From Roseovarius dicentrarchi (lineage in GTDB: Bacteria > Pseudomonadota > Alphaproteobacteria > Rhodobacterales > Rhodobacteraceae), in the NCBI RefSeq assembly GCF_003316635.1, contig NZ_QNQP01000025.1, positions 1 through 41,794 on the forward strand: a stretch of DNA of 41,794 bases. The letters are read 5' to 3'. Numbering within the stretch: the first letter of the stretch is position 1; each line of letters begins with the position of its first letter. A program made the position numbers and the translations under genes. The notes beneath the pieces are model-generated. The model saw only the letters and a program-made list of their open reading frames with translations. It made no database searches and was not told where the DNA came from. Below are positions 33,077 through 41,655 of the stretch, one piece after another.

Positions 33077-33976
33077 ATGGGCGAACTGGAATCCATCCGT
33101 GTGTTTCTGGCCGTGGCCGACCAGCAAAGCTTTGCCGGGGCGGCGCGGCAGCTGGGCATGACACCGGCATCGGTGACGCGCACCATCGCCGCGCTGGAGG
33201 CGCGGCTGGGCGTTCAGCTGCTGGTGCGCACGACGCGGCAGGTATCGCTGACCTCGGCCGGGGCGGTCTATGCCGCGCGCGCCGCGCCGCTGGCCGACGC
33301 GCTGGAGGAGGCGGCGGTGGAAACCCGCGAGGCGGAGGGCATCACCTCGGGGCGGCTGCGCATCAGCGCGCCGCTGTCGCTGGGCGTTCAGGTGCTGCCG
33401 GCGGTGCTGTCGCAATTTGGCCTGCTTTATCCTGAAACGACGGTCGATGTGCATCTGTCCGATGCCTTTGTCGATATCGTCGAGGGGGATTTCGATCTGG
33501 CCATTCGCGTGTCCGGCCCGCCCGGAGATAAATCCACCATCTGGCGCAAGATTTGCAAGGTGCCGCGCGTTCTGGTGGCCGCGCCCGAATATCTGCGCAC
33601 CCATGGCACCCCGCAAAAGCCCGCGGATCTGGCCGATCACGCCTGTCTGGGCTACCGCGACGGCAAGCGGGCCGAGCTGTGGCACCTGTCGCGCGGCAAG
33701 GCGCAGCACAGCCACAAGGCGGCGGGCCGCGTCAGCGCCAATAACGGCGATCTGCTGGCCGGGCTGGTGCGCTGCGGCGAGGGGATCGCGCTGCTGCCGC
33801 GCTTCATCATCGGCGACGATATCGCTCAGGGGCGCATGGCGGCGGTGCTGCCGGACTGGTCCGCGCCGGAAATCTGGCTGACGCTGTATTATCCGCCCTA
33901 TGAGCAGCTGCCGCTGCGCGTTGCCACCTTTTCCGATTTCTTTGAATCCTACGTGATGGAGACGCGCCCGCTCTAG
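33077..33976 (+). CDS. LysR-family transcriptional regulator (299 aa)
   Basis: DNA-binding regulator. The N-terminal winged helix-turn-helix is clear: ESIRVFLAVADQQSFAGAAR, then QLGMTPASVTRTIAALEARL and the wing with LVRTTRQVSLTSAG. From about residue 90 an effector domain follows (GRLRISAPLSLGVQVLPAV, DIVEGDFDLAIRVS), of the CrgA/DhcR-like type. It is divergent from wrbA, which it probably regulates in response to a quinone or electrophile. Its stop overlaps the end of the convergent MFS gene by 4 bases. The effector is not known. Confidence 0.93.
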   Translation: MGELESIRVFLAVADQQSFAGAARQLGMTPASVTRTIAALEARLGVQLLVRTTRQVSLTSAGAVYAARAAPLADALEEAAVETREAEGITSGRLRISAPLSLGVQVLPAVLSQFGLLYPETTVDVHLSDAFVDIVEGDFDLAIRVSGPPGDKSTIWRKICKVPRVLVAAPEYLRTHGTPQKPADLADHACLGYRDGKRAELWHLSRGKAQHSHKAAGRVSANNGDLLAGLVRCGEGIALLPRFIIGDDIAQGRMAAVLPDWSAPEIWLTLYYPPYEQLPLRVATFSDFFESYVMETRPL

Positions 33977-35241
33977 CCGTCCTGCGCGCCGTCCGGGTCG
34001 GGCCGCGTGCGCGGGTCCAGCGCCATGGCGACGGGGGTGACGTCGGGCAGGGTCACATATGGCTCGCGCTCTTCGGCGGGCAGGCAGGGGCTGCGCGCGA
34101 CGCGCACCAGAACGAACAGCGCATAGAGGATCGCCACGCTGGATTCGAACATGAAAAAGCTGGACGGCCCGAACACCGCCATCAGCCCAGAGGCCAGCAG
34201 CGGGCCGATGGTGGCGCCGATGGAATAGACCATCACCAGCCGCCCCGCCGCCGCGATGTAATACTGCCGCTCCAGCCGGTCAAAGGTTTGCGCAACGCAC
34301 AAGGGATAGACGCTGCTCATCGCGCCGCCAAAGGCCAGCGCCACCGCCAGCAGCACGATCAGCGGCACGCCCGAGGCCATGAACCCCGCCAGCGCCACCC
34401 ACGCGCCGCCCACCGCCAGCAGCGCGCCCGCCATGACGATGCGCCGGTCAAACCGGTCGGCCAGCATCCCCATCGGCACCTGCGCGGCCAGCCCGCCCAG
34501 CACGACAACGCTCATGAACATGGCCGCCTCCGGCACGCTCAGCCCGATGCGGCGGGCAAAGACCACCCCCAGCGCATAGAACGATCCCACCATCAGCCCG
34601 GCCACGGCGGCGCCGACCACCCCCACTTGCGACGCGGCATAAAGGTCGCGCACCCGCAGCGCGCGGCTGTCGCTCAGGTTCGGCTCGCCCAGGCGGGTTG
34701 CGGCGACGGGGATCAGCGCCAGACCGATCAGCGCGGCGGACAGCATGAACAGGTCCGGCCCGGCCACCGGAGCCAGGTTCACCATGGTCTGCCCCGCCGC
34801 AATGGCCAGATAAAACGTCAGCATATAATAGCCCAGAACGCGCCCGCGCGTCTGGTTGCTGCTGCGCATGTTCAGCCAGCTTTCAATGGTGGCGGTCATG
34901 CCGGCAATGCAGAAGCCGTTGATAATGCGGAATATCACCCATGCGGCGGGGTCAAAGAAGCTGGCATAGGCCAGCGTGGTCGCCGCCGTCAGCGCCGCAA
35001 ACACGGCAAAGGCGCGGATATGGCCGATGCGCAGGATCACCCGCTTGCCGCGCCAGCCCCCCAGCGCAAGGCCGAAATAATACGCCGCCATGATCGCGCC
35101 GGTCAGCGCCACGGGATATCCCGCCGCCTCCATCCGAAGCGGCAGGACAACGCCCAGCAGGCTGTTGCCGATGGTAAAGGCCGCAGTGCCGACCAGCAGG
35201 GATTTGACCGAGGACAGAACCTCGCGCAGCGATTGTGTCAT
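33973..35241 (-). CDS. MFS transporter, YcaD-like (422 aa)
   Basis: Twelve-segment major-facilitator protein. It has VVLPLRMEAAGYPVALTGAIMAAYYFGLALGG near the N-terminus (read as two blocks), SWLNMRSSNQTRGRVLGYYML in the first half and MGMLADRFDRRIVMAGALL as the loop motif in the second half. SWLN...R-G-x-V-x-G-x-Y is typical of the YcaD group, whose substrates are uncertain. The soluble C-terminal tail is rich in Pro and Asp. It converges with the lysR gene (4-base overlap), so there is no terminator between them. Confidence 0.88.
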   Translation of the reverse strand: MTQSLREVLSSVKSLLVGTAAFTIGNSLLGVVLPLRMEAAGYPVALTGAIMAAYYFGLALGGWRGKRVILRIGHIRAFAVFAALTAATTLAYASFFDPAAWVIFRIINGFCIAGMTATIESWLNMRSSNQTRGRVLGYYMLTFYLAIAAGQTMVNLAPVAGPDLFMLSAALIGLALIPVAATRLGEPNLSDSRALRVRDLYAASQVGVVGAAVAGLMVGSFYALGVVFARRIGLSVPEAAMFMSVVVLGGLAAQVPMGMLADRFDRRIVMAGALLAVGGAWVALAGFMASGVPLIVLLAVALAFGGAMSSVYPLCVAQTFDRLERQYYIAAAGRLVMVYSIGATIGPLLASGLMAVFGPSSFFMFESSVAILYALFVLVRVARSPCLPAEEREPYVTLPDVTPVAMALDPRTRPDPDGAQDG

Positions 35242-35269
35242 CGGCCAGATAACACCCTAGCGGCGCGGT

Positions 35270-35413
35270 TTATGCAACGGGCAATGCGCGGCTGGCAGAT
35301 GTTTGGGCCGGTGCTTGGGCCGGGACGGGGATGCGTGCGGGGGCAGCGGCAGGCGCAAACAGGGGCAGCAGCGGCAGCGTCAGGATCAGGGCAGCAAGGC
35401 AAAAGATCAACAT
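35270..35413 (-). CDS. Small exported or membrane peptide (47 aa), uncharacterised
   Basis: An ATG at 35413 preceded by GGAGGATTGCACAA (a perfect GGAGG with 9-base spacing) opens a 47-codon frame ending in TAA. The first 25 residues are a hydrophobic helix, MLIFCLAALILTLPLLPLFA, followed by an Ala/Pro-rich tail (RIPVPAQAPAQTSASR). This looks like a signal peptide or single-pass membrane peptide with a short periplasmic tail. It lies between the YcaD-like MFS gene (29 bases beyond its stop) and the DUF1275 gene, in the same direction. It is too short for family recognition; a chance frame is possible, but the ribosome site and hydrophobic start argue for a real gene. Confidence 0.5.
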   Translation of the reverse strand: MLIFCLAALILTLPLLPLFAPAAAPARIPVPAQAPAQTSASRALPVA

Positions 35414-35470
35414 TTGTGCAATCCTCCGAAGGGCCATGGCATGGGGCAGGGCGCCCGTCCATGGCCACCC

Positions 35471-36172
35471 TCAATATGGGGACTGTTTCAGCCGATACCA
35501 GATGTAGCCGGCCCGCAGGGCTGCAATGACGCCCAAAAGCCACACAACCGGCCATAACGCGGCCATGCCCGCCCGGTCATAGGTCGCCGCGCCGCCTATG
35601 GCGCCGCTGATCAGCGCGCACCACATCCCGGCAAACAGCAGGCATTTGGCGCCCACAGGCTCGCCCATGATGCGGCGGGCCAGGTTCTGGCCCAGCTTGG
35701 TCAGGTTGCCGGTCAGATAGGTCAGCCCGACCGCATGACCGCCGACGCCCTGCATCGCGGTGTTCTGCATTCCCATCATCGCCGCCAGCAGCGCCACCAC
35801 CGGCGCTTCGCCCGGATCGCCGCGCAGCAGGGCCAGCGCGCCCAGCAGCCCCGCCATGACCACCACCAGCACCAAGACCCCGCCATAGCTGCGCCCGGCG
35901 CGGTCCAGCAACGTGCCGGCCAGCGCGCCCAGCACGAAACAGCCGATCACCAGCGCGGGCAGGAACGCGACGCCCAGATTGCCCTGCGCCACGCTGACCC
36001 CCAGCCGGGTGGTGTTGCCGCTCATGAAGGACAGGAACAGCCCGCCGAAATGCAGGAACCCCACCGCATCGACCCAGCCGGCCACACCCGCCAGCAGCGC
36101 AGCCATCACCGCCTCGATCCAGGCGGGTTTTGCCACGCGCGGCGGGCGCGGCGTTTTGGGGGAATGTGGCAT
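35471..36172 (-). CDS. DUF1275 (YoaK-type) membrane protein (233 aa)
   Basis: Integral membrane protein with about six segments. Landmarks are AGWVDAVGFLHFGGLFLSFMSGNTTRLG (residues about 30-57, in two blocks), which is the family signature with the SGN motif, and MMGMQNTAMQGVGGHAVGLTYLTGNLTKLG, a related second half. The function of the family is unknown. The ATG at 36172 has AAAGGAG upstream; the in-frame start at 36223 would add 17 polar residues. Confidence 0.9.
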   Translation of the reverse strand: MPHSPKTPRPPRVAKPAWIEAVMAALLAGVAGWVDAVGFLHFGGLFLSFMSGNTTRLGVSVAQGNLGVAFLPALVIGCFVLGALAGTLLDRAGRSYGGVLVLVVVMAGLLGALALLRGDPGEAPVVALLAAMMGMQNTAMQGVGGHAVGLTYLTGNLTKLGQNLARRIMGEPVGAKCLLFAGMWCALISGAIGGAATYDRAGMAALWPVVWLLGVIAALRAGYIWYRLKQSPY

Positions 36173-36329
36173 TGGCGGCGCTCCTTTGGGCCAGCTATTG
36201 CAGATGCGGGGCGCGATGATCAAGCCGGCCTGCCGCCCGGCGCCCGGTGCGGGCGCAGACCGCGCTGGAATTCATGGCGATCCCTGATATCCTGCCGCTG
36301 GCGGGGATGCGCCGTAAACCGGGGGGCAA

Positions 36330-37607
36330 ATGTACGCCGAGACTGCGATTGTCATCCTGCTGACGCTGCTGAACGGCCTGCTGGCCATGTCCGATCTGGC
36401 CATCGTGTCGGCCCGGCCCGCCCGGCTGAAACTGCTGGCGGCCAAGGGCAGCCGGGGCGCCGCCACCGCGCTGCGGCTGGCCGAGGATCCGGGGCGGTTC
36501 CTGTCCAGCGTGCAGATCGGCATCACGCTGGTCGGCATTCTGGCCGGGGCGTTTTCCGGCGCCACGCTGGGCGCGCGTCTGGCCGCCGCGTTGCAGGGGG
36601 CAGGGGTGCCGGGCGCCGTGGCGCAGCCTGCCGGCGTCGGGTCGGTGGTGGTGGTCATCACCTACCTGTCGCTGATCGTGGGCGAGCTGGTGCCGAAACA
36701 GATCGCCCTGCGCGCGCCCGAACGGGTCGCCGCCCGCATCGCGCCGATGATGCAGGTGATCGCCCGCATCGCCGCGCCGCTGGTGTGGCTGCTGGACCGT
36801 TCGGGCCAGCTGGTGCTGGCGCTTCTGGGCCAGGGCGGCCCGCCGCGCCACCATGTCAGCGACGAAGAGGTGCGCCTGATCGTGGCCGAGGCCGAAAGCA
36901 CCGGCGCAATGGCCCGCGCCGAAAGCGAGATGATCGCCGGCGTGATGCGCGTCGCCGACCGCACCGCGCGCGGCCTGATGACCCCCCGCACCGAGGTCGA
37001 GATGCTGGAGGCCGGCAGCCGCGCCGCCGATATCCTGCCCAGCCTGAAGGCGCTGAACCGCACCAAGATCCCGGTCTGGGACGGCAGCCCCGACGACGTG
37101 ATCGGCGTGCTGGTGCTGCGCGATCTGCTGGCGCCGGTGCTGACCGGGCAGCCGGTGGATCTGCGCGCGCTCTTGCGCGCGGCGCCGCGCGTGCGCGACA
37201 CCCAGGGCGCGCTGGAGGTGGTCGAGCGGCTGCGCACCGCGCCCGCGCATCTGCTGCTGGTCTATGACGACCACGGCCATTTCGAGGGGATCATCACCCC
37301 CATGGACGTGCTGGAGGCGATTGCAGGCGCCTTTCCCGGCGCGGATGCCGCCCCGCCCAAGGTGGTGCCGCAGCCCGGCGGCGCCTACCTGATCGCGGGC
37401 TGGATGCCGGCGGACGAATTTGCCGATCTGCTGGCGCTGGACCTGCCGGCGGAGCGTGATTTTGAAACGGTGGCCGGTCTGGTGCTGGACCGGCTGGGGC
37501 ATCTGCCACGCCCCGGCCAGCGGATCTGCATCGGCGGCTGGTCCATCGAGGTGCTGCGCATGGACGGGCGCCGCATTGACAAGCTGCGCGTTGTGCGGGC
37601 GGGCTAG
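36330..37607 (+). CDS. CNNM/CorC-type membrane protein with CBS domains (hemolysin family, 425 aa)
   Basis: Domain order: DUF21/CNNM membrane domain (about 1-190: VILLTLLNGLLAMSDLAIVSARPARL, SSVQIGITLVGILAGAFSGATLG, and YLSLIVGELVPKQIALRAPERVA, in blocks), paired CBS domains (about 205-335: LMTPRTEVEMLEAG, LNRTKIPVWDGSPDDVIGVLVLRDLL, FEGIITPMDVLEAIAG), and a C-terminal CorC_HlyC domain (about 350-425). Proteins of this type act in divalent-cation (magnesium/cobalt) homeostasis; the older label hemolysin is not supported functionally. GGGGGG precedes the ATG. It is alone on its strand, divergent from DUF1275. Confidence 0.92.
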   Translation: MYAETAIVILLTLLNGLLAMSDLAIVSARPARLKLLAAKGSRGAATALRLAEDPGRFLSSVQIGITLVGILAGAFSGATLGARLAAALQGAGVPGAVAQPAGVGSVVVVITYLSLIVGELVPKQIALRAPERVAARIAPMMQVIARIAAPLVWLLDRSGQLVLALLGQGGPPRHHVSDEEVRLIVAEAESTGAMARAESEMIAGVMRVADRTARGLMTPRTEVEMLEAGSRAADILPSLKALNRTKIPVWDGSPDDVIGVLVLRDLLAPVLTGQPVDLRALLRAAPRVRDTQGALEVVERLRTAPAHLLLVYDDHGHFEGIITPMDVLEAIAGAFPGADAAPPKVVPQPGGAYLIAGWMPADEFADLLALDLPAERDFETVAGLVLDRLGHLPRPGQRICIGGWSIEVLRMDGRRIDKLRVVRAG

Positions 37608-37676
37608 GGCGGCTTGCGCTTTGGTCTTTGGGGCATATGTCATGGGGTAACCCATTGCAGATAAACGGAGCCTTCC

Positions 37677-39278
37677 ATGACCGACCAGCCCCGGCACGAC
37701 CAGCCCCAGCCCGACCAGCCCCCGCATGACGCCATCATCATCGGATCGGGCCATAACAGCCTGGTCTGCGCGCTCTACCTGCTGCGCGCGGGCTGGTCCG
37801 TCCGCGTGCTGGAGCGGGCAGGCACCCCCGGCGGCGCGGTCAAGACGCAGGAGCTGACGCTGCCCGGCTTTCGCCATGACTGGGCGGCGATGAACATCAC
37901 CAACTTCAAGAATTCCGCCTTCTACGCCGATTTCGGACCCGCGCTTGAGGCGCAGGGCGCCGAATTTGTCGCCGCCGATCATTGCTTTGCCTCGGTGTTC
38001 GAGGATGGCACGTGGTTTGGCGTCGGCACCGATCTGGAGGCGAACCTGCGCCGCATCCGCGCCCTGTCGGCCAAGGATGCCGAGACATGGCAGGCGCTGA
38101 CCGACGGCTTTGCCGCGCGGGCCGCCGTGGTCGGCGGGCTGATGTCCAGCCCGATGAAATGGACATCACTGGCCGGTCTGGGCTTTAACGCGCTGCGCCA
38201 GCATGGCTGGGGCGGCACGTTCGATATTGCGCGGTTTGCCCTGTCCTCGCCGCGCGACTGGCTGCATCGCACCTTTGAATCCGAGCAGATCCGCGCCGCG
38301 CTGGCGCCTTGGGGGATGCATGTGGATTACGCGCCCGATATCGCCTCGGGCGCGATATTTCCCTATCTGGAGGCGTTCGGCGATCAGGCCGGCGGCATGG
38401 CCCTGGGCAAGGGCGGCGCCGATACCATCATTCGCGCCATGGTGGCCGAAATCACCGCGCAGGGCGGCAGCGTGGAATGCGGCACCGAAGTCACGCAGAT
38501 CCTGCACGAGGGCGGCAAGGCGCAGGCCGTCATCACCGCCGATGGCCGCCGGATTGCGGCTGAAAAGGCGATCATCGCCAACGTCGCGCCCGGCGCGCTG
38601 GCCCGGATGACCGGCGGCACCCCGGATGCCGATTACGACGCGGGGCTGGCCACATTCCGCCACGCGCCCGGCACGGTGATGATCCATCTGGCCCTGTCGG
38701 ATCTGCCCGACTGGCGCGCGGGCGCCGAGCTGCGCGATTATGCCTACGTCACCATCGCGCCCAGTCTGGACGTGATGGCGCTGGCCTACCAGCAACCGCT
38801 GGCCGGGCTGCTGCCCGAGGCGCCGGTGATCGTCGTCGGCCAGCCCACGGCGGTGGACCCCAGCCGCGCGCCCGAGGGCAAGCATACGCTGTGGCTTCAG
38901 GTGCGCATGGTGCCGGGCGACATCAAGGGCGACGCGGCAGGCCAGATCGCGGCGACCGACTGGACCAGCGCGCTGGAGCCGTTCGCGGATCGCGTTCTGG
39001 ATATTGTCGAGCGGCACGCGCCCGGCCTGCGGGGCCAGATTCTGGACATGCGCTGCGTCTCGCCGCTGGATCTGGAGGCGGACAACCCCAACCTTGTCGG
39101 CGGCGATCAAGTCTGCGGCAGTCACCACCTGTCGCAAAACGCGCTGTTCCGCCCGGTGCGCGGCTATTCGGACGGCACCACCCCGCTGGAGGGGCTGTAT
39201 CACACCGGCGCCGCCGTCTGGCCGGGTGCCAGCACCGGCGCGGGGCCGGGCACATTGCTGGGCCAGTTGCTGACCTGA
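37677..39278 (+). CDS. CrtI-like FAD-dependent oxidoreductase (phytoene desaturase family, 533 aa)
   Basis: NAD(P)/FAD-binding oxidoreductase of the amine-oxidase/phytoene-desaturase superfamily. The dinucleotide-binding fold is at about 20-50 (DAIIIGSGHNSLVCALYLLR with acidic end in VRVLERAGTPGGAV). The C-terminal FAD stretch LYHTGAAVWPGASTGAGPG is close to the end. The GSGHNSL and HTGAAVWPG variants are those of the PYROXD2-like group, not of carotenoid enzymes, and no crtB or crtE is nearby. The N-terminus has an unusual Asp/Pro/Gln-rich tail (PRHDQPQPDQPPHD). A small ATGGG-GTAA-CCCAT palindrome (37642-37655) lies before the start. The substrate is unknown. Confidence 0.88.
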   Translation: MTDQPRHDQPQPDQPPHDAIIIGSGHNSLVCALYLLRAGWSVRVLERAGTPGGAVKTQELTLPGFRHDWAAMNITNFKNSAFYADFGPALEAQGAEFVAADHCFASVFEDGTWFGVGTDLEANLRRIRALSAKDAETWQALTDGFAARAAVVGGLMSSPMKWTSLAGLGFNALRQHGWGGTFDIARFALSSPRDWLHRTFESEQIRAALAPWGMHVDYAPDIASGAIFPYLEAFGDQAGGMALGKGGADTIIRAMVAEITAQGGSVECGTEVTQILHEGGKAQAVITADGRRIAAEKAIIANVAPGALARMTGGTPDADYDAGLATFRHAPGTVMIHLALSDLPDWRAGAELRDYAYVTIAPSLDVMALAYQQPLAGLLPEAPVIVVGQPTAVDPSRAPEGKHTLWLQVRMVPGDIKGDAAGQIAATDWTSALEPFADRVLDIVERHAPGLRGQILDMRCVSPLDLEADNPNLVGGDQVCGSHHLSQNALFRPVRGYSDGTTPLEGLYHTGAAVWPGASTGAGPGTLLGQLLT

Positions 39279-39289
39279 GGGCGACACCG

Positions 39290-39323
39290 GCGCGCCCCGG
39301 CGGCACGGCTTGCCGGGGCGCGC
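39290..39323. terminator. 12-bp perfect GC hairpin between convergent genes
   Basis: GCGCGCCCCGGC (39290-39301) pairs exactly with GCCGGGGCGCGC (39312-39323) around a 10-base loop. It starts 12 bases after the FAD-gene stop and lies between two convergent genes. There is no T tract, so termination may be Rho-assisted. Confidence 0.55.
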
Positions 39324-39344
39324 GTGCGATCGGGCAAAATCCGC

Positions 39345-39372
39345 GCATTACATAAGACGGATTATGGGCCAT
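39345..39372 (+). other. dif-like (XerC/XerD-type) recombination site candidate
   Basis: CATAA-GACGGA-TTATG (39351-39366) has the arms CATAA and TTATG separated by 6 bases, the same inner layout as dif (CATAA-N6-TTATG). The outer arm bases agree only partly with known dif sites. It lies in a non-coding gap between convergent genes. On a replicon with repAB, a site like this could serve multimer resolution. A short palindromic repeat of another kind is the alternative. Confidence 0.35.
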
Positions 39373-39421
39373 TGACCGGGTGGCATCCAAACCTGTCTGC
39401 CCGAACGCGGCGAAGGTTCAG

Positions 39422-40093
39422 TCAGCCCTGCGCGCAGTAAAACGCCGTCAGGTGGGCGCTGTCGATCTTGGCCTTGATCGCGCGGACATCGAAATTGATC
39501 CGCATGGATTGCCCCAGCCGGTCGTCATAGGCGATGCTGCCGCGGTCATAGGCAAACATTCGCGCCGAGGCGCCGTCGCGGGTGCGATAGGATATCTGCC
39601 CGCGGCAGACAATCGGAACGCTGCCCGCGCGGGCGGGGTCATACGCGCCATGCGCCAGTTGCACCCGCGCGCTGGCCACGCATTTGCGGATGCCGCTATC
39701 GCCGAACAGCGGCGCGCGGCAATCGAAATCCAGCTTGCTGACGCGAAGCGGCGCCGGGCGGGCGTGATGGTGGCCATGCCCTTGCCCCGCTCCCCCGCCA
39801 TGCGCGCTGCGGCGCAGAAACCGCGCGGCAAGCCAGCCTTCGACATCGCCGCCATCCTGCACAAAGATCCGCGCCCATCCGCCCCGCCGGTCCAGAATAC
39901 TGACCACCGTGCCGCGCGGCAGCGTGCGGATCACCCGCGCGCGGGGGTCCGGCGCCGCGCGCAGGTTCAGCGCGCGCACGTCGACAGCCGCATAACTGCC
40001 GATCTGCTGCGCCAGCGCCGCACCGCCCCCCGCCAGCGCAAGGCCGGCCCATAGCACGGCCAGCCCGATCAGCGCGCCCGCGCGCCGCGCCAT
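39422..40093 (-). CDS. Exported bacterial SH3-domain protein (223 aa)
   Basis: It has a hydrophobic N-terminal signal segment (LIGLAVLWAGLALAGGGAALA, likely cut before QQIG). An SH3b domain follows at about 32-92: NLRAAPDPRARVIRTLPRGT, WARIFVQDGGDVEGWLAARFL. A linker rich in Gly/His (GGGAGQGHGHHHA) then leads to a C-terminal half with four cysteines (FDCRAP, KCVAS, VCRGQ, FYCAQG), likely two disulfides in the periplasm. The ATG at 40093 overlaps the stop of the PKD-protein gene (ATGA); a start at 40108 would add five residues. It probably functions with that protein in the cell envelope. No enzymatic motif is seen. Confidence 0.8.
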   Translation of the reverse strand: MARRAGALIGLAVLWAGLALAGGGAALAQQIGSYAAVDVRALNLRAAPDPRARVIRTLPRGTVVSILDRRGGWARIFVQDGGDVEGWLAARFLRRSAHGGGAGQGHGHHHARPAPLRVSKLDFDCRAPLFGDSGIRKCVASARVQLAHGAYDPARAGSVPIVCRGQISYRTRDGASARMFAYDRGSIAYDDRLGQSMRINFDVRAIKAKIDSAHLTAFYCAQG

Positions 40094-41376
40094 CACGGGC
40101 CTACCCATGTCAAATCATAGGTGCCGGTGGCAAGGCAGCGTTCGGACCCGCCAAGCAGCGCGGCGATATTTTCCGACATGATGATTTCATGATCCATGAC
40201 CTCGTTGATCCGCGTCTCCGACAGGACTTCGGCCACCAGAACCACCTTTTGTTTCATGCCGCTGACCGATTTGTCGGCAACCACGGTGTCCCAGGTGTTC
40301 ATCCCGCGCTGCGCCCAGTCCAGATTGTCGGCGTGTTTCATCAGGGGTTCGGGGTGGAACGGCTTGGCGAATGTCAGCGTCTCGCGCTTTTCGTCGCCGA
40401 ACATCGTGGCCATGGCCTTTTCGATGCCGCTGACGATCTTGGGGGCGCAGCCTTCGGTTTCGTGGTTGACCAGGCTGATCGCCCAGGTGCCGTCCTTGGG
40501 CTGGATCGGCCCGTCATCCACGGCGACGGCAATGCTTGCGCTGCCCGCGCGCACGCCATCGCCGCCGATATGGACGGTCACCGTATAGGTGCCCTTGGCG
40601 GTGTAGACATGGCGCCCGATCTGATCGCCCTGCCCGCCCGCGCCGCCGAAATCCCATTCATAGGTCATGCTCGGCACCGATTCGTTCTGATATCCGGCCA
40701 GAAAGCCGAATTCCTGATCCACCTTGGCGCCATAAAGATGGGTCAGGCGAATATCGCCGCAGCCATCGCCCGGCGCCCCGAAATCAATGCCGAGGTTCTG
40801 CATCGCATCCCGGAATGCCGGGACCAGCGCATCGTAATCGGCCAGCGACAGCCTGCCGCCGCTTCCCGTCGGATACCGCCCCACGGTCGCGCCGCCGGTG
40901 GAGGATCTGCGCGCCATCACACGTTTTTCGGGGCCGACATCAAGATCGGACAGCCGCGCGTTGGCGTAGTATTGATGGCGCGTCAGGCCGTTATGGGTTT
41001 CCGTCTCGCGCACAATCTCGAAGGTCAGGATCTGCACCGGCTCGAACGTCTCGCGCGCCTGTTTGCGGCATTGCGCGGGATGGGTCAGGCGCCACGCCTC
41101 GTGCGGCATCATATGGCCGTCCGGCCCGATGAAGACATGCACCATTCGCAAATCGCCGGTATGGTCATTGCCGAAAACATAGTCTTTCGGCGACAGGCCC
41201 ACCTCGGCGGGGATATCGGGCAGGATTTCCATGACGGCCTGCTGCGCCAGCGCCGGGTTGATGACCGATCCGCCGCCATCCTGCGCCTGCGCCCCGGCAG
41301 GCAGGAACGACAGCGCAAGCGCCATGGCAAGCGCCGTGGCACGTGTAGGGGCCGGTTTGCGGTGGTGCTGTTTCAT
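40093..41376 (-). CDS. Exported PKD-domain protein (427 aa)
   Basis: Secreted or periplasmic protein: signal peptide with likely cut after AQA at about 31 (FLPAGAQA-QDGG). The middle contains a PKD/Ig-like fold (about 240-290: YEWDFGGAGGQGDQ then RHVYTAKGTYTVTVHI). The flanking regions (about 35-230 and 295-427) are not recognised; the N-terminal region has PDIPAEVGLSPKDYVFGNDH and QCRKQARETFEPVQ, and cysteines occur in the C-terminal part (GCAPK, RCLATG). AGGAGC lies upstream of the ATG. It overlaps the SH3 gene, so both are made together, pointing to a shared envelope complex or binding role. Confidence 0.78.
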   Translation of the reverse strand: MKQHHRKPAPTRATALAMALALSFLPAGAQAQDGGGSVINPALAQQAVMEILPDIPAEVGLSPKDYVFGNDHTGDLRMVHVFIGPDGHMMPHEAWRLTHPAQCRKQARETFEPVQILTFEIVRETETHNGLTRHQYYANARLSDLDVGPEKRVMARRSSTGGATVGRYPTGSGGRLSLADYDALVPAFRDAMQNLGIDFGAPGDGCGDIRLTHLYGAKVDQEFGFLAGYQNESVPSMTYEWDFGGAGGQGDQIGRHVYTAKGTYTVTVHIGGDGVRAGSASIAVAVDDGPIQPKDGTWAISLVNHETEGCAPKIVSGIEKAMATMFGDEKRETLTFAKPFHPEPLMKHADNLDWAQRGMNTWDTVVADKSVSGMKQKVVLVAEVLSETRINEVMDHEIIMSENIAALLGGSERCLATGTYDLTWVGP

Positions 41377-41423
41377 TCAAGGCTCCTGTGATGCTGGCCG
41401 GTCGCGGCGCTGCGAGAGGGGAC

Positions 41424-41460
41424 AAAAACGCCGCCGGTGGTCGCCGACGGCGGTGGCGGC
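41424..41460 (-). terminator. Probable Rho-independent terminator upstream of the PKD-protein gene
   Basis: On the minus strand, GCCGCC (41455-41460) pairs with GGCGGC (41430-41435), with an internal weaker stem, followed by GTTTTTG. It lies 195 bases beyond the stop of the partial gene at 41656-41794 and only about 48 bases before the PKD start codon. It may end the former transcript or act as a leader attenuator. The gap also holds a CCCGTCC-GTTT-GGACGGG hairpin at 41520-41537. Confidence 0.5.
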
Positions 41461-41655
41461 ATGTCCCCCGGGTGACGCGCCTTTTGCGGGGATGATCGCA
41501 CAGGCGCCGCCCCCTGCGCCCCGTCCGTTTGGACGGGCCGCGCCAATTAAAGCGCAGAGCGTGCAAAGGCGCGGCAAAAATCCGCCGGGTCGGGGCGCAG
41601 CAACCGCGAAAAGCCAAATGACCGTGGACGCGATCAGATATTGCCCGACACCGCC

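Noticed and set aside
35238..35555. A 105-codon minus-strand frame covering the intergenic gap and the 3' end of DUF1275
   Set aside because: It overlaps DUF1275 out of frame and is cysteine/proline-rich without a ribosome site. The 47-codon frame inside the same gap has a good ribosome site and a signal-like start.
36195..37982. A 595-codon minus-strand frame, and a 510-codon plus-strand frame at 35735-37267
   Set aside because: Both are out of frame with the CNNM/CorC and DUF1275 genes, which have recognisable motifs. The shadow translations are low-complexity Arg/Gly/His/Ala sequence.
37677..39278. Carotenoid biosynthesis (crtI) gene
   Set aside because: No other crt genes are nearby, and the motif variants are those of the PYROXD2-like group.
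41377..41577. A 66-codon minus-strand frame directly upstream of the PKD gene
   Set aside because: It runs through a terminator-like hairpin and an additional hairpin, has no ribosome site and has an unstructured Arg/Gly composition.
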